Source: an uncultured Prevotellaceae bacterium
GTDB taxonomy: Bacteria; Bacteroidota; Bacteroidia; Bacteroidales; Bacteroidaceae
Length of the DNA stretch: 46,059 nt
Assembly (NCBI GenBank): GCA_902771155.1
Contig: CACXVS010000019.1
Location: forward strand, 1 to 46,059
Direction of reading: 5' to 3'
Each line of letters begins with the position of its first letter. Position 1 is the first letter of the stretch. The position numbers and the translations under genes were made by a program. This document shows, piece by piece, positions 34,963-43,416 of the stretch. Below the pieces are notes generated by a model. That model did not search any database, had not been told where the DNA came from, and saw only the letters and a program-made list of their open reading frames with translations.

Positions 34963-35040
34963 AGGGGCATAGCCCAGTTGGTTTAGAGCGCTGCAGTCAC
35001 ATTGCAGAGGTCCCCGGTTCGAGCCCGGGTGTCCCTACCA
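34963..35040 (+). tRNA. tRNA-Val (anticodon CAC)
   Basis: A 78-nt gene folds as a tRNA. The acceptor stem AGGGGCA/TGTCCCT is fully paired (one G-U). The D arm has A14, G18G19 and A21. The anticodon arm CTGCA-GTCACAT-TGCAG places CAC after T33, so it reads GTG (Val). The T arm CCCGG-TTCGAGC-CCGGG is perfect, the discriminator is A (a Val identity base), and CCA is encoded. Oddities: a C12-A23 mismatch in the D stem and G32/T38 in the anticodon loop. Confidence 0.93.
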
Positions 35041-35045
35041 GAGAG

Positions 35046-35084
35046 AGGGTGTTTCACTTTTGTGGAACACCCTTTCTGTTTTTT
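35046..35084 (+). terminator. terminator of tRNA-Val
   Basis: A 12-bp stem (AGGGTGTTTCAC / GTGGAACACCCT, one G-U) with a TTTT loop is followed by TTCTGTTTTTT, directly after the tRNA. Confidence 0.9.
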
Positions 35085-35116
35085 ACACGTTTCCGGACTG
35101 TTTTCCACCCGTTTCT

Positions 35117-35208
35117 TTTTTCGTTTCAAACTTTGGTATGTACGTTTCAAAGTTTGGTACGTACGTTTCAAAGTTTGGTATGTACGTTTCAAAGTTTGAA
35201 ACGAAAAA
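35117..35208. repeat. 21-bp tandem repeat array bounded by 19-bp inverted repeats
   Basis: Units begin at 35122, 35143, 35164 and 35185 (the last partial): CGTTTCAAAGTTTGGTATGTA with one or two changes per copy. The outer ends (35117-35135 and 35190-35208) are perfect 19-nt reverse complements, so the array can fold back on itself. It lies between the tRNA terminator and the terminator of the TonB receptor gene, with no gene of its own. Confidence 0.85.
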
Positions 35209-35253
35209 TGATACCCGATAAAAAAACAGCTTGCTTACGTTGCAGAAACAAAG

Positions 35254-35286
35254 AATCCCCGCCAGAGACGAACTCCGACGGGGATT
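35254..35286 (-). terminator. probable terminator of the TonB-dependent receptor gene
   Basis: Reading leftward, AATCCCCG / CGGGGATT (8 bp) encloses a 17-nt loop and is followed by CTTTGTTTC, 24 bp after the gene's stop. The T-tract is weak. Confidence 0.6.
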
Positions 35287-35309
35287 GACTTTATCAACGT
35301 CCGAATGCC

Positions 35310-38300
35310 TTAGTTGAAGAGGTAACGGATCGTGAACTGGATGCGATAGGTAGAAGCGGTGCTCTCGTAGTTCTGCGACGTTGAGAGGTGGCGCTCACCA
35401 TTCACAAGGTTGTACTGATACTGGTTGTTCTTAGCATCGTAAGTCAGCAGCGTGTTACCCGTAATCTGCTTGTAGAGACCCCAGTCCTTGCAGAGGAAGT
35501 TCAGGACATTCTCGATATCGATACCGAGCTGCAGAGCGTGCTTGGTCTTACCGATCTGAACATTCATGTCGCGCAGGTACTTGAAGTCGAGCTGATGATG
35601 CCAAGGCATCTTAGCGCCACCACGCTCCGTGTACTCACCCTTGCGATCCTTCAGGTAGTCATCCTGGTTGATGAACTCCCAGAAGTCGTTACGCTGCATA
35701 TCTGCGGTATAAGTTTCACCATTAACCTTACCCTCCTTGAAGTCCCAACTGTTCAGTTCCTGACGCGAAGCAGGGATATAGAGCAGGTTGCCAGGAGCCG
35801 ACGGGTCGCTATTGACATTGCTGTTGAAGATGTAAGAGTAACGGCTATAGGCATAGCTGCCCAGATAACCATACTGATAGGCATCATAGAAGAGGCTGAA
35901 CGTAGAGGTGGCGTTCTTCGACTCCTTCAGCTTATAGCTAGCTCCGACAATCAGACGGTTAGGAGCAACGTAGGTAGCATAACCTGTCTCGTTGTCATTC
36001 ACAGCATTGATGGAGTTACGATAGTTGTTGTAGGCTGATGACACCTGGTCGCCAATACCCTCGGTATAGCTCTTAGCCGTTGAGAGTGTGTAGCTGGCAT
36101 TCAGGTCGAGACCGAAGTCGAAGGCCTTGTGCAGCTGGAAGCTCAGTGAGGCGTAGTAAGCCTTCGAGCCTGCATTCTCCAACAGATAAGCATTCTGCCT
36201 GTTGTAAGTTGACATCTTGTGACGCACATCACCATGACCAAGGTCAATGGTAGAAGTGCCGTCCCAATAGACATTGGCATTAGATACAACCACGGGGTTC
36301 AGATCCCTGTTATAGATAAACTCGGTGGTGAAGTCGATACCGAAAGGCAACTTGGCGTCGAATGCCAGAGAGGCCTTCCAGGTCTTAGGCATGCGCAAAT
36401 CCTCGCTCAGGATAGTAGGACTACCAGGAACAGAGGTCGAGCTGGTGGCATTGATCTGCCTCAGCATATCCTCCTGACTCATCGTGAAGGTGGGCAGGAT
36501 GCCGCCATTCTCTTGAGTAGCCCAATAGGTGGTCTGGCCCATACCAGAGTTACCTACAGCTGAAATAAGCCATACGAACGGCATACGACCTACGAAGAGA
36601 CCAGTACCTCCACGGAGGATGTACTTACGATCGCCTGTGATGTCCCAGTTGAAACCAACACGTGGAGAGAAGCTCACACTGGCATCGGGCACATTGTCGG
36701 TACGGAAGTGACGACCTCCGAAGTCGAGGGCGTAGTAATCAGCATTGTAGTTATCCTTCAGTGAGGGATAAGAAGGCAACTCGAAGCGTACACCTATAGA
36801 AGTGCGGAAACGCTCGCTCCAGGTGATGTTGTCCTGGAAATAGAGCGACCACTGATTAGTGCTCATCTCTGAGGTGAAACTCGAGTGGCTGGGATTATTA
36901 CCGTAAGTGACACCGAAGGCACGCGGAGAGCGCCCAAAGACGGCACTCCAGTTGCCAGTAGCAGCCTCTTCAGATGTAGCCTCGTACACATAGTAACCTG
37001 CAGCTGCCTGGGCATAGCCGTTGGCTGCGAAGTTGTGCTCGTACTGAAGACCAGCAAAGAGGTTGTGCTTACCCAGTGTGACGTTCACCTCGTCAGTGAT
37101 AACGGTATTCTTGGTCTGAGACAGGTTGATATAGGTGAAGATATCACCCGTGTAAGCCCAAGAAGGATAGTGGTCCTGACCATCATTCATCACAATTTCC
37201 ACGATTGGAGCTGCATCGTTATACTCCGTAGAACGAGGCTGATCCTGGAATGAGTAAGTACCACGAAGGGTGTTGTTGAACTTACCAAACTTAGAGTTCA
37301 ACTCAGCTGCGAAAGAGGTAAAACGATATTCTGCATAGTAACGGCTCGAGAGTGAACTCATACCATAGTTGGTATTGCTACCAAAATCATTCTGACTACC
37401 ACCGTAGATGTCGTTTGACCTGTTAGAGCCTACAGAACGAGAGGCAGAAGCAGGGCTGGAGCTCTTACGGTTAGAATTGGTGAAACGAATATTGAACTTA
37501 TGGTTGTCGTTGATGTTCCAGTCCAAACGGGCGAGGATACGATAAGCAGGTGTCTTGATGTTATAATCCTGCCAGGGACCTGTGGACAGACCATAGGTCT
37601 TCTGCAGATAATTGGAAAGACCTTCCAATTCCTCAATCTGTGGACGACGGTTGGTCGTAGAATAAGGCACAGAACCATCACCAGCACGAGCCACAGGACC
37701 AGCAATCACATTGTCCTCATATTCACCATTGACGAAGAAGAAAAGCTTATCCTTGATGATTGGGCCTCCGAGAGTAGCACCATAGGTGTTGGTATGACCA
37801 TCTTCCACATCGAACACGGTGTTACCCACACGGTTACCCTTCAGAGAGGTACTGGTAAGGTAGGTGTAAAGGGTACCCTTGAACTCGTTGGTACCACTCT
37901 TGGTCACAGCATTGACACCACCACCGGTGAATCCGCTCTGACGAACGTCGTACGGAGTAATGGAGATAGTCATCTGATCGAGTGCATCGAGCGAGATAGG
38001 AGTACCTCCACCAGGGAGCGGACTAGAACCCAGACCAAACGCGTTGTTGAAGGCTGCACCATCGACGGTGATGCTTGACTGACGGTAGTTACCACCACCA
38101 ATTGCCATACCACTGGCTGAGCTACTCTGAGGAGTAAGCTTCATGATGTCGGTCATTGAACGGCCTATGGTTGGTACGTTTGCCATCGCATTGGCATCAA
38201 TGTTGGTTACGGCTCCTGAACGATCACTACGCATGGTGTTGTTGCCATCAGCAGTAATCACAATCTCCTGTAGCATTTCGCTACCCTCCTGAAGAGCTGC

Positions 38301-38612
38301 ATCGACCACGCCATTCTGTCCCAGGGCGAGAGTAATACCTGTCAACTTCGTTGTCTGATAGCCAATGTAGCTGAACTCCACCTCGTAAGGACCACCAGAA
38401 CGCATACCGGTAATGGTGTAGCGTCCGTTCACATTGGTCACTGCACGATAAACAGATCCAGAAGGAACGTGCTTAGCGGTAATGGTGGCACCGATGGCCT
38501 CTTCACCGCCTGCAGTTACGATACCTGTGATACCAGAGGTCGTAACCTGAGCCACAGCTGCCAGCGACATGGTCAGCAGCGTAACAATCAGCAAGAAAAA
38601 TCTTTTCTGCAT
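35310..38612 (-). CDS. Oar-like TonB-dependent outer-membrane receptor
   Basis: The 1100-residue product has a signal peptide (MQKRFFLLIVTLLTMSLAAVAQ) and a carboxypeptidase-regulatory-like Ig domain (about 25-110, 'GITGIVTAGGEEAIGATI', 'NGRYTITGMRSGG'). A plug domain follows ('SMTDIMKLTPQ', 'SSITVDGAAFNNAFGLG', 'DVRQSGFTGGGVNAVTKSGTNEFKG'), then a beta-barrel of more than 800 residues ending in YRIQFTIRYLFN. The plug wording and the N-terminal domain match the Oar-type group, not SusC. It has no SusD gene beside it and is a single-gene unit with its own -7 element and terminator. The substrate is unknown; in Oar-type proteins it may be a peptide or protein factor. Confidence 0.92.
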   Translation of the reverse strand: MQKRFFLLIVTLLTMSLAAVAQVTTSGITGIVTAGGEEAIGATITAKHVPSGSVYRAVTNVNGRYTITGMRSGGPYEVEFSYIGYQTTKLTGITLALGQNGVVDAALQEGSEMLQEIVITADGNNTMRSDRSGAVTNIDANAMANVPTIGRSMTDIMKLTPQSSSASGMAIGGGNYRQSSITVDGAAFNNAFGLGSSPLPGGGTPISLDALDQMTISITPYDVRQSGFTGGGVNAVTKSGTNEFKGTLYTYLTSTSLKGNRVGNTVFDVEDGHTNTYGATLGGPIIKDKLFFFVNGEYEDNVIAGPVARAGDGSVPYSTTNRRPQIEELEGLSNYLQKTYGLSTGPWQDYNIKTPAYRILARLDWNINDNHKFNIRFTNSNRKSSSPASASRSVGSNRSNDIYGGSQNDFGSNTNYGMSSLSSRYYAEYRFTSFAAELNSKFGKFNNTLRGTYSFQDQPRSTEYNDAAPIVEIVMNDGQDHYPSWAYTGDIFTYINLSQTKNTVITDEVNVTLGKHNLFAGLQYEHNFAANGYAQAAAGYYVYEATSEEAATGNWSAVFGRSPRAFGVTYGNNPSHSSFTSEMSTNQWSLYFQDNITWSERFRTSIGVRFELPSYPSLKDNYNADYYALDFGGRHFRTDNVPDASVSFSPRVGFNWDITGDRKYILRGGTGLFVGRMPFVWLISAVGNSGMGQTTYWATQENGGILPTFTMSQEDMLRQINATSSTSVPGSPTILSEDLRMPKTWKASLAFDAKLPFGIDFTTEFIYNRDLNPVVVSNANVYWDGTSTIDLGHGDVRHKMSTYNRQNAYLLENAGSKAYYASLSFQLHKAFDFGLDLNASYTLSTAKSYTEGIGDQVSSAYNNYRNSINAVNDNETGYATYVAPNRLIVGASYKLKESKNATSTFSLFYDAYQYGYLGSYAYSRYSYIFNSNVNSDPSAPGNLLYIPASRQELNSWDFKEGKVNGETYTADMQRNDFWEFINQDDYLKDRKGEYTERGGAKMPWHHQLDFKYLRDMNVQIGKTKHALQLGIDIENVLNFLCKDWGLYKQITGNTLLTYDAKNNQYQYNLVNGERHLSTSQNYESTASTYRIQFTIRYLFN

Positions 38613-38643
38613 AAAAATGAACTGTTTTAATTAATTATACCTA

Positions 38644-38673
38644 TCGGTCAAAGACCGAATATACCTTTTCGGT
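38644..38673 (-). promoter_or_regulatory. two mutually exclusive hairpins in the TonB receptor leader
   Basis: In the leader RNA, ACCGAA (38668-38673) can pair with TTCGGT (38654-38659), or the overlapping TCGGTC (38653-38658) can pair with GACCGA (38644-38649) across a 3-nt loop. The two 6-bp stems share bases, so only one can form at a time. Confidence 0.4.
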
Positions 38674-38675
38674 TG

Positions 38676-38683
38676 CAAATTTA
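38676..38683 (-). promoter_or_regulatory. -7 element of the TonB receptor gene
   Basis: Leftward TAAATTTG matches TAnnTTTG, 63 bp before the ATG at 38612. The -33 region is weak. Confidence 0.55.
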
Positions 38684-38753
38684 AACAAAAGAATTGAGAT
38701 AAAGTGATAAAACCGAAAGTTTTTTTATTTTTCGCAAAAAAACTTATGAAAAG

Positions 38754-39545
38754 CTAATGAAGGACAACAGCAGTCAGGATGCGACCTGAATCAACACCCA
38801 GTTTGCGGGCTGAGAAATAGTCGTCGGAATGGGCATAGGTACAGATGCCCGACACCTCAATATGATCCGTCTGAAGCCCCACATCTTCTAACTGAAGACG
38901 ACAACACTGCCACAGATCGATATGCCATTTCTCATAGCGACGGGCAATCTGCTCCATGGGATAACCCGCCCCGGCAAACTGCTCATAGACCTCATCGCCC
39001 ACCTCGAAATGCTCGAGTGAGATGCCCGGACCAATCACGGCTTTCAGGACTTCAGGACGAGAGTGATAGGCCATCTGCATCGAGGTCACGGCTACACCTG
39101 CGATATTGGCCACCGTACCTCGCCAACCACTATGAACCACACTGGCTGCATGATGTTCGGGGTCGTAAATGATGATGGGAATACAATCGGCAGTGGAAAC
39201 GCCAATGCAGACACCAGGCAGGTTGGTCATCAGGGCATCAATGCCTTCTAGCACCTGAAGTCGCACCTCTTCAGAAAGACGGAAGAAGGTGTGACCTATC
39301 TGGGCAATGCCCGTCTCGTGGACCTGATGGGGCATGACAAGACGATCGGTGCCGATCTTCAGCAACTGGCACAAGGTCTTGCGGTTGAAAGCAATGTCTT
39401 CGGGCTCGTCACCACAAAAGAGATTGACATTGAACTCCCCATGAGGACCCTGACTATAGCCACCATGACGAGTAGAACTGAAGGCTGTTACGCCTTCAGC
39501 AATATCGTAATAGGTCAATTGGGGTTTAAGGATTTTCTTCCTCAT
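38754..39545 (-). CDS. pgeF: peptidoglycan editing factor / multicopper polyphenol oxidase-type protein
   Basis: The product (263 residues from the ATG at 39545; an upstream ATG at 39560 adds five) is a laccase-domain protein of the YfiH/PgeF family. Metal-ligand blocks are visible: '[13 protein letters not shown]', '[15 protein letters not shown]' and '[16 protein letters not shown]'. E. coli YfiH/PgeF removes wrongly added amino acids from peptidoglycan precursors; related proteins act on purine nucleosides or phenols. It is the last gene of hpt - adk - obgE - pgeF, its start overlapping obgE by about 20 bp. Confidence 0.92.
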   Translation of the reverse strand: MRKKILKPQLTYYDIAEGVTAFSSTRHGGYSQGPHGEFNVNLFCGDEPEDIAFNRKTLCQLLKIGTDRLVMPHQVHETGIAQIGHTFFRLSEEVRLQVLEGIDALMTNLPGVCIGVSTADCIPIIIYDPEHHAASVVHSGWRGTVANIAGVAVTSMQMAYHSRPEVLKAVIGPGISLEHFEVGDEVYEQFAGAGYPMEQIARRYEKWHIDLWQCCRLQLEDVGLQTDHIEVSGICTYAHSDDYFSARKLGVDSGRILTAVVLH

Positions 39546-40698
39546 ATTCGAAATCCTCAAGATCTTCGATATCCTCTATCTCATCGTCGTCGATGTACTC
39601 GATATCTCCATCCTCACCCTCATCAGCCAGTTCCTGGGCAAAATGGCTCATATCCTTGTCACGATGTACGAGGGTGTCTTCAGCCATGACGGAGGCGAGT
39701 TTGTTGCTCTCAGCATTCAGTTCGCGCCAGAGCACATCTTTGAGTTCTTCGAGTCCGAAACCAGTAACGGCAGAGATGAAGACAACGGGCAGATCTTTGG
39801 GGAGCGACTCCTTGAGCATCTCGATGAGCTCGTCGTCAAGCAGATCGCACTTGGTCACTGCCAGCACACGGTGCTTGTCGAGCATTTCCGGATTGAACTG
39901 TGCCAACTCGTTGAGCAGGATCTCGTATTCGCGCTTGATGTCATCGGTATCGCCAGGAACCATGAAGAGCAACAGCGAGTTACGCTCGATATGGCGAAGG
40001 AATCGCAGTCCGAGGCCCTTACCCTCAGAGGCTCCTTCGATAATGCCGGGGATATCAGCCATCACAAACGACTTGTTGTCGCGATAACCCACAATACCCA
40101 AAGAGGGCTCCATCGTGGTAAAAGGATAATTGGCTATCTTCGGACGGGCATTGGACAGCGAGGACACCAGTGTGGACTTACCTGCGTTGGGGAATCCCAC
40201 AAGGCCCACGTCAGCCAAGAGTTTCAGCTCGAGGATAATGGTCATCTCCTGCATGGGCTCACCAGGCTGGGCATAACGAGGGGCCTGATTGGTGGCAGAA
40301 CGGAACTGGAAATTACCCAATCCGCCACGTCCGCCTTTCAGCAACAACACCTCCTGACCATCGTAGGTGACATCGCACACATATTTTCCTGTTTCGGCAT
40401 TATAGACCACTGTTCCACAGGGCACATCGATATAGACGTCCTTGCCATCGGTGCCATGGCACTTGTCCTTGCCGCCATTGCCGCCATGCTCTGCAAAGAT
40501 ATGGCGCTCGTATTTCAGATGGAGCAACGTCCAGTAGTTGTGATTGCCTCGCAGGATGATGCTACCACCTTTGCCACCATCGCCACCGTCGGGTCCACCA
40601 TTGGGGTTATACTTCACGTGGCGAAGATGCATAGAGCCCTTGCCGCCCTTGCCAGAGCGGCAATAAATCTTCACATAGTCAACGAAATTAGATTCCAT
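39526..40698 (-). CDS. obgE: ribosome-assembly GTPase ObgE
   Basis: The 390-residue product has the Gly-rich Obg fold (about 1-160, '[22 protein letters not shown]'), a GTPase domain with G1 GFPNAGKS (168-175), switch/G2 around [12 protein letters not shown]3 DIPG (215-218) and G4 TKCD, and a long acidic tail ([20 protein letters not shown]). Obg proteins act in late 50S assembly and the stringent response. Its start overlaps the adk stop by 11 bp. Confidence 0.97.
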   Translation of the reverse strand: MESNFVDYVKIYCRSGKGGKGSMHLRHVKYNPNGGPDGGDGGKGGSIILRGNHNYWTLLHLKYERHIFAEHGGNGGKDKCHGTDGKDVYIDVPCGTVVYNAETGKYVCDVTYDGQEVLLLKGGRGGLGNFQFRSATNQAPRYAQPGEPMQEMTIILELKLLADVGLVGFPNAGKSTLVSSLSNARPKIANYPFTTMEPSLGIVGYRDNKSFVMADIPGIIEGASEGKGLGLRFLRHIERNSLLLFMVPGDTDDIKREYEILLNELAQFNPEMLDKHRVLAVTKCDLLDDELIEMLKESLPKDLPVVFISAVTGFGLEELKDVLWRELNAESNKLASVMAEDTLVHRDKDMSHFAQELADEGEDGDIEYIDDDEIEDIEDLEDFEYEEENP

Positions 40699-41260
40699 CT
40701 ATTACTTTGCAGATATCCTCAAAGATCCGATCCAACTCGCCAAGACCATTAATATGATAATGTACGCCTTCCTGCTTATACCACTCGATAAGGGGCTGAG
40801 TCTGACTGTGGTACACCACGAGGCGCTTCTTGATGGTCTCCTCATTGTCATCGGCACGTCCGCTCTGCTGACCACGCAGGATCAGGCGCTTCATCAACTC
40901 ATCCTCAGGAACGTCGAGCTCGATCATAGCAGCCACCTTGTCGCCACGTTCTGCAAGCATCTTCTTCAAAGCCTCAGCCTGTGGGATCGTACGGGGGAAG
41001 CCATCGAAGATGACACCTTTATGAGCCTTTCCAAAACTGTCATAGACACTGGCAAGGATGCTCACCATCAGGTCGTCGGGAATCAACTGACCATTGTCGA
41101 TAAAGCCCTTAGCCGTCTTACCCAGTTCGGTACCGTTCTTAATCTCATTGCGAAGTACATCACCAGTGGAGATGTGGTTCAGACCGTACTTCTCTATCAA
41201 TTTGTCGCTCTGAGTTCCCTTACCAGAACCTGGCGCTCCGAAAATTACAATATTCTTCAT
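40688..41260 (-). CDS. adk: adenylate kinase
   Basis: The 190-residue enzyme has the P-loop GAPGSGKGT (8-16), '[12 protein letters not shown]' and '[15 protein letters not shown]'. The lid is the short form with no zinc-binding insert. It interconverts AMP, ADP and ATP. It lies 15 bp after hpt and overlaps obgE by 11 bp. Confidence 0.97.
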   Translation of the reverse strand: MKNIVIFGAPGSGKGTQSDKLIEKYGLNHISTGDVLRNEIKNGTELGKTAKGFIDNGQLIPDDLMVSILASVYDSFGKAHKGVIFDGFPRTIPQAEALKKMLAERGDKVAAMIELDVPEDELMKRLILRGQQSGRADDNEETIKKRLVVYHSQTQPLIEWYKQEGVHYHINGLGELDRIFEDICKVIDGI

Positions 41261-41275
41261 ATCTAGTTGCGTTTG

Positions 41276-41815
41276 TTATTCCTCAACAATCGTATAAATG
41301 TCTTTCAGCTCACGACCCAGTCCGTCGTAGTCGAGCCCGTAGCCCACGATAAAATCGTCAGGTATGCGGAAAGCCACATAGTCGATCGCCAACTCCTCCT
41401 GCAGTTTGTCGGGTTTGAAAAACAGCGTGCAGATATGGACTGATGACGGATTCCGAGTCCCTAACGACTCTATCATTCGCTTCATGGTCTGACCGCTCTC
41501 TACAATATCCTCAACGATTATCACAGTACGCCCTGACAAATCTTCGTTGATGCCCAACACCTCCTTAACCTTACCAGTGGAGGTTGTACCTTGATAGGAA
41601 GCAAGTTTTACAAACGAAATCTCACAAGGGATGGTCATCTCTCGCATCAGGTCAGCAGCAAAAATAAAAGAACCATTCAGCACGCCTAAGAACAAAGGCT
41701 TCTTCCCTTCCATATCCTTGCTAATCTGCTGGGCAATGGCCTTCACACGTGCCTTAATCTCTGTTTCAGAGATAGATGTTCTAAATGTCTTGTCCTTGAT
41801 TTTTACAATACCCAT
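41276..41815 (-). CDS. hpt: hypoxanthine phosphoribosyltransferase
   Basis: The 179-residue enzyme salvages hypoxanthine and guanine with PRPP. The PRPP loop VIIVEDIVESGQTM (98-111), 'GVLNGSFIFAADLMR' and the flexible-loop 'KLASYQGTTSTGKV' are all present. It is the first gene of the hpt - adk - obgE - pgeF operon, divergent from nnr. Confidence 0.96.
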   Translation of the reverse strand: MGIVKIKDKTFRTSISETEIKARVKAIAQQISKDMEGKKPLFLGVLNGSFIFAADLMREMTIPCEISFVKLASYQGTTSTGKVKEVLGINEDLSGRTVIIVEDIVESGQTMKRMIESLGTRNPSSVHICTLFFKPDKLQEELAIDYVAFRIPDDFIVGYGLDYDGLGRELKDIYTIVEE

Positions 41816-41839
41816 ACGCTGAAAACATTAAATTTTCTG

Positions 41840-41847
41840 CAAAATTA
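41840..41847 (-). promoter_or_regulatory. -7 element of the hpt operon promoter
   Basis: Leftward TAATTTTG matches TAnnTTTG, 24 bp before the hpt ATG. Confidence 0.55.
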
Positions 41848-41890
41848 CAAAAATTCTGCCAAAGTCTGCTATTCGTTAGCATATTTTTCG

Positions 41891-41898
41891 TATTTTTG
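41891..41898 (+). promoter_or_regulatory. -7 element of the nnr promoter, 5 nt before the start codon
   Basis: TATTTTTG followed by CACCT and the ATG at 41904. The same 5-nt spacing occurs at 34110-34116. It implies a transcript that begins at or very near the start codon. Confidence 0.6.
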
Positions 41899-41903
41899 CA
41901 CCT

Positions 41904-43415
41904 ATGAAAATATTTACGAGTGCCCAGACGCACGAACTTGACAAATATACGATTGACCACGAGCCCATCAAATCCATTGATCTGATGGAGCGTGCCGCTA
42001 AGACACTGACACAAGTCATTACCGACACATGGAGCAGTGCTACGCCAGTTATTGTGTTTGCAGGGCCAGGCAACAATGGTGGAGATGCACTAGCCGTTGC
42101 CAGGATGCTGATTGAGAAGAACTACGACGTAAAGGTGTGGCTTTTCAATATACAAGGTAATCTTTCAGAAAACTGTACCCTTAACAAACAGCGACTGGTC
42201 GAAAAGCGATCGAAAGCCCTCGTGGAGGTCACACAAGAGTTTGATCCCCCACAGTTGGAGGCCAACATGCTTATCATCGACGGTCTCTTTGGAACCGGCC
42301 TGAACAAACCACTGGCAGGAGGATTTGCTTCGCTGGTAAAGTATATCAACAGTTCGCCTTCAAAAGTGGTCAGCATTGACATCCCATCGGGACTGATGCC
42401 AGAGGATAACACTTACAATGTACGCGCCAATATCATCCGTGCCGATATGACGCTCACTTTTCAGCAAAAGAAACTCTCATTCCTCTTCGCAGAGAATCAG
42501 CAGTTTATCGGACAACTGCGTGTGCTTGACATCCGCCTGAGTAAAGAAGGTATTGAAAAAATCGACTCCCAGTACACCCTGTTGGAGGAGAGCGACATCC
42601 TACCAAGATTGTTAAAACGCGACCCCTTCGCCCACAAGGGCAAGATGGGCAATGCACTCATTATCGCAGGTAGTTATGGCATGGGCGGAGCAGCCGTGCT
42701 TGCCACCAAAGCCTGTCTGAGAGCAGGAGCAGGTAAAGTGACGGTACACACTCCCAAGCGCAACAACCTGATTATACAGATTAGCGTTCCTGAGGCCATT
42801 ATACAGTTCGACAAGGAAGAAACCACCTTTTCTGAAGCAGTGGAGACAGAGGACTTCAACGCTGTTGGCATTGGCCCAGGTCTGGGTACAAACGAACAGA
42901 CTGCCATTGCCATTATCGCCCAGTTGCGTCGCACCCAGTGCCCGCTAGTAGCCGATGCCGATGCCATCAATATCCTTGCCAATCACCGTGCTTGGATACA
43001 GCAGTTGCCCAAGGGCATCATCTTAACACCTCATCCCAAAGAGTTCGACCGCCTGGAAGGAAACTGCACCGACAGCTATGAACGGTTGATGAAAGCACGC
43101 GACCTGGCTCAGCGCATTCATGGATATGTGCTTCTGAAAGGACATAACACCTCTCTTTGTCTGCCCGACGGACATATTATTTTTAACTCTACAGGCAATG
43201 CCGGTATGGCGACAGCTGGTAGCGGCGACGTGCTGACAGGAATCATCACGGGCTTGCTAGCCAGAGGCTACAAGCAGGAGGATGCTTGTGTCGTTGGCAT
43301 GTATCTCCATGGTCTGGCCGGTGACATCGCAACTCGCGAACTTGGCGAGGAAAGCGTCATCGCCAGTGATATTATCCAGTATCTGCCAAATGCCTTCAAA
43401 CGTCTCAATGAATAG
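41904..43415 (+). CDS. nnr: bifunctional NAD(P)H-hydrate epimerase / ADP-dependent dehydratase
   Basis: The 503-residue fused enzyme repairs hydrated NADH/NADPH. The N-terminal YjeF_N domain (about 1-215) shows 'FAGPGNNGGDALAVARML' and 'VSIDIPSGL'. The C-terminal ribokinase-like domain (about 225-503) shows 'GNALIIAGSYGMGGAAVLA', 'GIGPGLGTN', 'LLKGHNT' and the catalytic 'GNAGMATAGSGDVLTGIITG'. The start MKIFTSAQTHELDKYT fits the family well, which supports the ATG at 41904 despite its position next to the -7 element. Confidence 0.96.
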   Translation: MKIFTSAQTHELDKYTIDHEPIKSIDLMERAAKTLTQVITDTWSSATPVIVFAGPGNNGGDALAVARMLIEKNYDVKVWLFNIQGNLSENCTLNKQRLVEKRSKALVEVTQEFDPPQLEANMLIIDGLFGTGLNKPLAGGFASLVKYINSSPSKVVSIDIPSGLMPEDNTYNVRANIIRADMTLTFQQKKLSFLFAENQQFIGQLRVLDIRLSKEGIEKIDSQYTLLEESDILPRLLKRDPFAHKGKMGNALIIAGSYGMGGAAVLATKACLRAGAGKVTVHTPKRNNLIIQISVPEAIIQFDKEETTFSEAVETEDFNAVGIGPGLGTNEQTAIAIIAQLRRTQCPLVADADAINILANHRAWIQQLPKGIILTPHPKEFDRLEGNCTDSYERLMKARDLAQRIHGYVLLKGHNTSLCLPDGHIIFNSTGNAGMATAGSGDVLTGIITGLLARGYKQEDACVVGMYLHGLAGDIATRELGEESVIASDIIQYLPNAFKRLNE

Positions 43416-43416
43416 T

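Noticed and set aside
35117..35208. CRISPR array
   Set aside because: Repeats are directly adjacent without spacers, and no cas genes are near.
34911..35288. 125-codon frame running through the tRNA, terminator and 21-bp repeats
   Set aside because: It crosses a tRNA gene and its terminator; its repeated peptide is only the translation of the 21-bp tandem repeat.
39643..40752. 369-codon frame opposite obgE
   Set aside because: Shadow of obgE, which has all GTPase motifs.
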